Assembly: GCA_013178095.1 (NCBI GenBank)
Contig: JABLXK010000003.1
Location: 124,001 to 188,000 of the forward strand
From: Anaerolineae bacterium
GTDB taxonomy: Bacteria; Chloroflexota; Anaerolineae; Anaerolineales; Anaerolineaceae
Direction of reading: 5' to 3'
DNA: 64,000 bases
Both the position numbers and the translations under genes were made by a program. Below the pieces are notes generated by a model, which made no database searches, was not told the DNA's origin, and was given only the letters and a program-made list of their open reading frames with translations. Below, piece after piece: positions 59,143 through 64,000 of this stretch (position 1 is the first letter of the stretch; each line of letters starts with the position of its first letter).

Positions 59143-60105
59143 ATGAGCCTGACTGTTGAGAACCTGACCGTTTATTATCAAACCCTGAAAGGCGTGGTGC
59201 AGGCGCTGGAAGACGCCACTTTTTCATTGGACGATGGGGAAATTATGGGGCTGGCGGGAGAATCCGGCTGCGGCAAGACGACGCTGGGGACCAGCCTGAT
59301 CCAGTTATCCGGTCGCATGCGCTACATCAAAGGTAAATTGGCCTTGGATGGACAGGAATTACCCATCTGGGACAACACAGCCATGAACGATTTCCGATAT
59401 AAAAAAGTCTCGCTCATCCCGCAATACGCCATGAGCGCCATGAACCCCACCCGCAAGATCGGCATGCTGACACGCGAATTGATTGAAGCAAAGAAGGTGG
59501 ATTTCAACCAGGTACTGCCGGAATTGAAGCGCAGGCTGGAACTGGTCGAATTGCCGGAAAAAGTGTTGAATATGTACCCGATCGAACTTTCGGGAGGCAT
59601 GAAGCAGCGCATGGTGATGGTGCTATCAACTCTGTTGAATCCCTCGCTGCTGATCGCGGATGAGATCACCTCCGCGCTGGACGTTTCCACCCAAAAAGCA
59701 GTGATGGAGATGCTGGGGGAATTCCGCGACCGGAAATACGTGAAAAGTATGATGATCATCACGCATGATATTTCTGTGCTTTACCAGATTGCGGACTCGA
59801 TCATGGTGATGTATGCCGGGCAATTATCGGAAAAAGCCGCGGCCGAAACGATTATCCGGGAACCGCGCCACCCATATACCAAAATGCTGATCGCGGCGCT
59901 GCCTAAGATCGGGGTGCGCTATAGTGAGCAAGTTCTTTCCGGAATTCCCGGCAAACCGCCGCTGCTGCTGGATCCACCCGCAGGCTGCCGTTTCAGAGAA
60001 CGCTGTCCGGCAGCGTTCGGAAAATGCCTGCAAGCTCCGCCGTTTAAGGAGGTTCAAAAGGATCACTTTGTAGCCTGCTGGAAGGAGTTTGAACGCCATG
60101 CTTAG
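59143..60105 (+). CDS. ABC transporter ATPase 1 (DppD/OppD-type)
   Basis: A 320-residue ATPase. Walker A GESGCGKTT, signature LSGGMKQRMVMVLSTLLNPS, Walker B LLIADEITSALD and H-loop ITHDISVLY are present, with the OppD C-terminal cysteine region (GCRFRERCPAAFGKCLQ) that binds an iron-sulfur or metal site in related proteins. Tightly packed with the permeases; the next ATPase starts 8 bases before this stop. Confidence 0.93.
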   Translation: MSLTVENLTVYYQTLKGVVQALEDATFSLDDGEIMGLAGESGCGKTTLGTSLIQLSGRMRYIKGKLALDGQELPIWDNTAMNDFRYKKVSLIPQYAMSAMNPTRKIGMLTRELIEAKKVDFNQVLPELKRRLELVELPEKVLNMYPIELSGGMKQRMVMVLSTLLNPSLLIADEITSALDVSTQKAVMEMLGEFRDRKYVKSMMIITHDISVLYQIADSIMVMYAGQLSEKAAAETIIREPRHPYTKMLIAALPKIGVRYSEQVLSGIPGKPPLLLDPPAGCRFRERCPAAFGKCLQAPPFKEVQKDHFVACWKEFERHA

Positions 60106-61045
60106 ACTCAACGACGTTTCAAAAACCTACCGGGTGGGCACGTTCGGCGGCCAGTTGCTGCATGCAGTGCGCCACGTAACTTTCGATATCCAGGATGGGG
60201 AAGTGATTTCCCTGATTGGCGAAAGCGGCAGTGGCAAGACCACTATCGGGCGCATGATCCTCAAATTAACCTCGCCTAGTTCGGGCACGATCGAATACAA
60301 TGGCGCGGACATTGCCGGTATTCGCAAATCCGGTTTGAAGGATTACTACCGCCAGGTGCAGGGCATCTTCCAGGATCCGTTCAGTTCGTGCAACCCGATC
60401 TTCAAGGCGGACCGAATTTTCCAGATCATGCACGAAGAATTTTTCCCACATGTGGGCAAGGATAAATGGCGAGCCAAACTGGACGAGACGCTCAAATGCG
60501 TGGGATTGAACCCGGAACACATCCTGAACAAATTTCCGCACCAGCTCAGCGGCGGCCAACTGCAGCGTTTTTTGATTGCGCGTGCGCTGCTGCTGGACGT
60601 GAAGTTCCTGGTGGCGGATGAGATCATCAGCATGCTGGATGCCTCCACGCGCATCGATGTGCTCAACCTGCTGGCGGATCTGAAAAAATATGGTCTGTCT
60701 ATTTTGTTCATCACCCATGATCTTTCGCTGGGATACTACATCAGCGATCGCTCGGTGATCCTGTACAAGGGCACGGTGGTGGAATTCGGTGCGACCGGCA
60801 AGATCTACGCTAAACCGTTGCATCCCTACACGCAGATGTTGATGGCGTCTATCCCGCATTTAGATAAGAAATGGACGCAAATAAGGGGAGAGCTGGGTGG
60901 AAAGACCAATGGCAGCCTGGAAGGCTGCGCCTATTATGAGCGCTGCCCGCTGCCGGGCAAGGGGCAGCAATGCCTGGCAAGCGTTCCTCCTTTGGTTGAA
61001 ATTGAACCCGACCACATGGTAGCTTGCTGCTGCTGTGAAAAATAA
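60098..61045 (+). CDS. ABC transporter ATPase 2 (DppF/OppF-type)
   Basis: A 315-residue ATPase from the ATG at 60098. Walker A GESGSGKTT, signature LSGGQLQRFLIARALLLDVK, Walker B FLVADEIISMLDAST and H-loop ITHDLSLGY are complete, and a C-terminal CAYYERCPLPGKGQQC segment matches the OppF cysteine motif. An extra start further upstream (60089) would overlap more of the previous gene. The hairpin 61052-61072 follows before the phosphorylase gene. Confidence 0.93.
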   Translation: MLRLNDVSKTYRVGTFGGQLLHAVRHVTFDIQDGEVISLIGESGSGKTTIGRMILKLTSPSSGTIEYNGADIAGIRKSGLKDYYRQVQGIFQDPFSSCNPIFKADRIFQIMHEEFFPHVGKDKWRAKLDETLKCVGLNPEHILNKFPHQLSGGQLQRFLIARALLLDVKFLVADEIISMLDASTRIDVLNLLADLKKYGLSILFITHDLSLGYYISDRSVILYKGTVVEFGATGKIYAKPLHPYTQMLMASIPHLDKKWTQIRGELGGKTNGSLEGCAYYERCPLPGKGQQCLASVPPLVEIEPDHMVACCCCEK

Positions 61046-61051
61046 CTGTTC

Positions 61052-61075
61052 CCTGAATTGTCTCAATTCAGGTTT
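61052..61075 (+). promoter_or_regulatory. Intercistronic hairpin before the GH94 gene
   Basis: CCTGAATT (61052-61059) pairs with AATTCAGG (61065-61072) over GTCTC, followed by TTTATT and then the GH94 ribosome site GGAGG. It can act as a weak attenuator or an mRNA-end stabiliser. Confidence 0.55.
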
Positions 61076-61089
61076 ATTGGAGGTTTTTA

Positions 61090-63549
61090 ATGAAATATGG
61101 TTTCTTCGATGACAGCCGACGCGAATATGTCATCACGCAGCCAGATACGCCGCTGCCATGGATCAATTACCTGGGCTGCGAGGATTATTTCGGCATCATC
61201 TCCAATACGGCTGGGGGATATTCTTTTTATAAGGATGCGCGCCTGCGCCGGCTGACGCGCTACCGCTACAACAATGTTCCCATGGATACCGGCGGGCGAT
61301 ACATCTATATCCGCGACGATAAAGCATCCAAGGCGGAACCGCTTTACTGGTCGCCGAGCTGGCAGCCGGTCAAGTGTGCACTAGATGAGTATGAATGCCG
61401 GCATGGGTTGGGATATACCATCATCGCCTCCTCTTATCAGGGGATCAAGTCGCAAACGCGCTATTTTGTGCCCATGGGGCAAAACCTGGAAATCTGGGAT
61501 TTGAAGCTCAGCAACAACCGGGCGCAAGCGGCCGACCTCTCCATTTTTGGTTCGATTGAATTCTGCCTGTGGGACGCCTGGGACGACACCACTAATTTTC
61601 AGCGGAATTTTTCCATCGGCGAGGTGGAGGTGGTGGACAACGTGATCTACCACAAGACGGAATACCGCGAACGGCGCGACCATTTCGCTTACTTCACCTG
61701 TTCGGAAAAATGGAGCGGATTTGAAACCCAGCGCGAGGCTTTTCTGGGCGCTTACCGCGGATGGGAGGCCCCGCTGGTAGTCGAACGGGGCAAGACTTCC
61801 GACTCGGTGGCGCACGGCTGGCAGCCGGTGGGCGTCCAGCATATCCGGGTACACCTGGAGCCGGGTGAAACCCGGCAGATCATCTTCCTGCTGGGATACC
61901 AGGAAAACCCGGCGGACCGGAAATTTGATCCGCCTGAGAGCCAGATCATAAATAAAAAGGCCGTCCTGCCGATAATCCGCCGCTTCCTGCAGCCGCAGGA
62001 GGTGGAGCTGGCTTTTCAGGGATTGAAAACGTATTGGGATGAGCTGCTGGCGCGTTTCCAGGTGCAAAGCCCGGATGAGCATACCAATCGCATGGTCAAC
62101 ATCTGGAACGGCTACCAGGTGATGGCGACTTTCAATTTCTCCCGTTCTGCTTCCTTCTTCGAAAGCGGCATTGGGCGCGGTATGGGTTTCCGCGATTCCA
62201 ACCAGGACCTGCTGGCTTTCATTCTGCTGGATCACGCGCGCGCGCGCCAGCGGCTGCTCGACCTGGCTGCCACACAGATGGCGGACGGCAGCGCCTATCA
62301 CCAGTACCAGCCGCTCACCAAGCGCGGCAACAACGATGTTGGCAGCGGTTTCAACGACGATCCTTTATGGTTGGTGCTGGCGGTTGCCGAATATATCAAG
62401 GAAACCGGAGATTGGGCGGTTTTAGAGGAACAGGTTCCTTTTGACAATCAGGAGGGCACGGAGCAGGCGCTTTACGAACATCTGCTGTGTTCTCTGCAAT
62501 ATACGCTGGATCACCTCGGCCCGCACAAGCTGCCCCTGATCGGGCGCGCGGATTGGAACGATTGCCTGAACCTGAACTGTTTCTCGGATACGCCGGGACA
62601 ATCCTTCCAAACCACCACCAACAAATATGGTGTCACAGCCGAGAGCATTTTTATCGCCGGTTTGTTCATCCTGGTGGTCAGCGAATTCACCGGGATTGCG
62701 GCAAAACGCGGTGACAAAGAGGCCATAGAGCGCTTCACGCAAGCCAGCCGCGCCATGGAGCAGGCGGTTTGGGCCTCCGGATGGGATGGGGCCTGGTTCC
62801 GGCGGGCGTACGATGATTTTGGTAAACCGGTTGGTTCGCATGAGTGCGCCGAGGGGCAAATTTTCATCGAACCGCAGGGTATCTGTGTGATGGCGGGGCT
62901 GGGGTTGGCGGACGGGCGCGCCCGGCAGGCATTGGATTCTGTGGCCGAACGCCTGGCTACCCCGCACGGCATCCTGCTGCAGCAGCCGGCTTTCAGCCAT
63001 TATTATCTCAACCTGGGTGAGATATCTTCGTATCCGCCGGGCTACAAGGAAAACGCCAGCATTTTCTGCCATACCAACCCGTGGATCATGATTGCTGAGA
63101 CGATGCTTGGACGGGGGGAAGCCGCTTTCGATTATTACACGCGCATCAATCCCTCCGCGCGCGAAACCATCTCCGACTTGCATAAATGCGAACCCTACGT
63201 ATACGCGCAGATGATCTCCGGCCGGGACGCGCCGGTGCAGGGCGAAGCTAAAAATTCCTGGCTGAGCGGCACGGCTGCCTGGAACTATGTAGCCATCACC
63301 CGCTGGATCCTGGGTATCCGCCCAACGTTTGACGGGCTGGAGATCGCGCCGGTGGTGCCGGAGAGCTGGGAAAGCTTCCAAGTGGACAGGGTATTTCGGG
63401 GAGTGTGCTATCATATCCGCGTGGAACGCACCGGAGCCGGAAATGCCGTCCAGTTGATCGTTGATGGAAAGGAAATCGCCGGTACGGTCGTTCCAATTCC
63501 ATCCACCGGCACGCAGGCAGTCGAGGTGCAGGTGAAGTTAGGTGCCTAG
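61090..63549 (+). CDS. Cellobiose phosphorylase (GH94)
   Basis: An 819-residue cytoplasmic enzyme that phosphorolyses cellobiose or longer cello-oligosaccharides to glucose-1-phosphate and glucose. The N-terminal MKYGFFDDSRREYVITQPDT leads into the beta-sandwich domain; the (alpha/alpha)6 domain carries GMGFRDSNQDLLAF (substrate) and RADWND at about 486-491 with the general-acid aspartate, then GEISSYPPGYKENAS. Length is normal for the family. TGGAGG stands before the ATG. Together with the family-5 transporter and LacI repressor this makes a complete cellobiose uptake and phosphorolysis locus. Confidence 0.95.
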   Translation: MKYGFFDDSRREYVITQPDTPLPWINYLGCEDYFGIISNTAGGYSFYKDARLRRLTRYRYNNVPMDTGGRYIYIRDDKASKAEPLYWSPSWQPVKCALDEYECRHGLGYTIIASSYQGIKSQTRYFVPMGQNLEIWDLKLSNNRAQAADLSIFGSIEFCLWDAWDDTTNFQRNFSIGEVEVVDNVIYHKTEYRERRDHFAYFTCSEKWSGFETQREAFLGAYRGWEAPLVVERGKTSDSVAHGWQPVGVQHIRVHLEPGETRQIIFLLGYQENPADRKFDPPESQIINKKAVLPIIRRFLQPQEVELAFQGLKTYWDELLARFQVQSPDEHTNRMVNIWNGYQVMATFNFSRSASFFESGIGRGMGFRDSNQDLLAFILLDHARARQRLLDLAATQMADGSAYHQYQPLTKRGNNDVGSGFNDDPLWLVLAVAEYIKETGDWAVLEEQVPFDNQEGTEQALYEHLLCSLQYTLDHLGPHKLPLIGRADWNDCLNLNCFSDTPGQSFQTTTNKYGVTAESIFIAGLFILVVSEFTGIAAKRGDKEAIERFTQASRAMEQAVWASGWDGAWFRRAYDDFGKPVGSHECAEGQIFIEPQGICVMAGLGLADGRARQALDSVAERLATPHGILLQQPAFSHYYLNLGEISSYPPGYKENASIFCHTNPWIMIAETMLGRGEAAFDYYTRINPSARETISDLHKCEPYVYAQMISGRDAPVQGEAKNSWLSGTAAWNYVAITRWILGIRPTFDGLEIAPVVPESWESFQVDRVFRGVCYHIRVERTGAGNAVQLIVDGKEIAGTVVPIPSTGTQAVEVQVKLGA

Positions 63550-63551
63550 AA

Positions 63552-64000
63552 TTGACGAAAGCGGTTATTCGGAATATTTTCTTATTGTGGCTGGGCTGGT
63601 CGATTATCTTGTTGTCTTTTCAAAATTGGGTGGAAATGCGCCTGGATTTAAAGGGTCCGGATGCCGTGCTGGAATGGACGGCTGAGGAGACCTGGCCCGG
63701 ATTTGAACAGACGAGATATTATTTATCGGATCCTTTCATGAATTCTCACGTCGCCTGGGATTCCGAATACTATCTGTCCATCGCGGCGGCGGGGTACGAT
63801 GATCCCAAAGTGCAGGCCGTGGCGGGCGATTACTCCTGGCAGAATAAGCACTTCTGCACGGCCGGCAGGGACGTGGATTGCTATTCGCTGAATTACGCCT
63901 TTTTTCCGCTCTATCCCTGGCTGACGCGTGTTTTCGCCCTGGCGCTGAAATGGCTGCCGTTGGGAATCACCTGGGTGGGCAAGGTCACGCTGGCGGCGGT
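63552..64000 (+). CDS. PIG-V-like GT-C membrane mannosyltransferase, N-terminal fragment
   Basis: A partial open frame of 149 codons running to the window edge, starting with TTG at 63552 with AGG 9 bases upstream. An N-terminal membrane helix (IRNIFLLWLGWSIILLSF) precedes a luminal/outside loop holding AWDSEYYLSIAAAGYDD, the PIG-V-type catalytic segment, and NYAFFPLYPWLTRVFALAL. Family members move mannose or other sugars from polyprenyl-phosphate donors. It is downstream of the GH94 gene on the same strand (2-base gap), so it may be in the same transcript, though it is functionally unrelated. Confidence limited by truncation. Confidence 0.75.
   Translation, partial: MTKAVIRNIFLLWLGWSIILLSFQNWVEMRLDLKGPDAVLEWTAEETWPGFEQTRYYLSDPFMNSHVAWDSEYYLSIAAAGYDDPKVQAVAGDYSWQNKHFCTAGRDVDCYSLNYAFFPLYPWLTRVFALALKWLPLGITWVGKVTLAA

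Overview
The window looks like a chromosomal segment of a GC-rich, Gram-variable environmental bacterium, most likely a member of the Chloroflexota (Anaerolineae-like). This rests on a fused/frameshifted chelatase I-D gene, a polymer-forming (bactofilin-like) membrane protein, a giant subtilase with Ig/Fn3-like modules, an OppA-type sugar transporter next to a GH94 phosphorylase, many GNAT enzymes and long intergenic palindromic repeats. The assignment is inference from gene content; no rRNA or tRNA gene is present to confirm it.

Layout. 1-3.1 kb: a SorC-type sugar regulator converging on a GH13 glycosidase that sits behind a TetR regulator; both minus-strand genes carry the same ATACC-N4-GGTAT operator. 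3.1-14.3 kb: a surface polysaccharide block (two GNAT/FemAB-like proteins, polysaccharide pyruvyl transferase, Wzx-like flippase, large membrane protein, GNAT, DegT aminotransferase, polysaccharide deacetylase, an unrecognised helical-toroid-like protein). 14.6-20.5 kb: a small lipoprotein and an 1803-residue secreted subtilase. 20.5-22.1 kb: an array of long palindromic repeats that fills the whole gap between two convergent genes and contains one small GIY-YIG endonuclease gene.

22.1-32 kb: gpsA-like dehydrogenase, CorA, a GNAT, a secreted CHAP-like protein, then a chelatase I subunit whose D subunit (VWA) has no start codon of its own and appears to be made by -1 frameshifting on an A7 run; then a T/P-rich membrane protein, an orphan substrate-binding lipoprotein, a two-helix membrane protein and a bactofilin-like membrane protein. 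32.2-40.7 kb: Lrp-LysE exporter pair, an alkaline-phosphatase-superfamily gene interrupted by an in-frame TAG, a GT-C-like membrane protein, a phosphoribosyltransferase, a GT4 glycosyltransferase, and proB-proA.

40.9-49.4 kb: a SUMF1 protein and a nucleoside salvage island: a complete ECF transporter (S, small membrane protein, A, A', T), two tandem nucleoside phosphorylases, an MFS carrier and, converging on them, two nucleoside 2-deoxyribosyltransferase-like genes. 49.7-54.1 kb: wecB and wecC for ManNAc/ManNAcA, a ceramidase-like membrane hydrolase, a WecD-like GNAT and a small YCII/muconolactone-isomerase-like protein. 54.1-64 kb: a LacI-regulated cello-oligosaccharide locus: autoregulated LacI gene, OppA-type binding lipoprotein, two permeases, two ATPases, GH94 cellobiose phosphorylase, and the start of a PIG-V-like membrane glycosyltransferase cut by the window edge.

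The observations I rate highest are the chelatase frameshift site, the palindromic array with its embedded leaderless GIY-YIG gene, the nucleoside ECF island with one degenerate ATPase, and the duplicated proA 3' tail beside a hairpin repeat.
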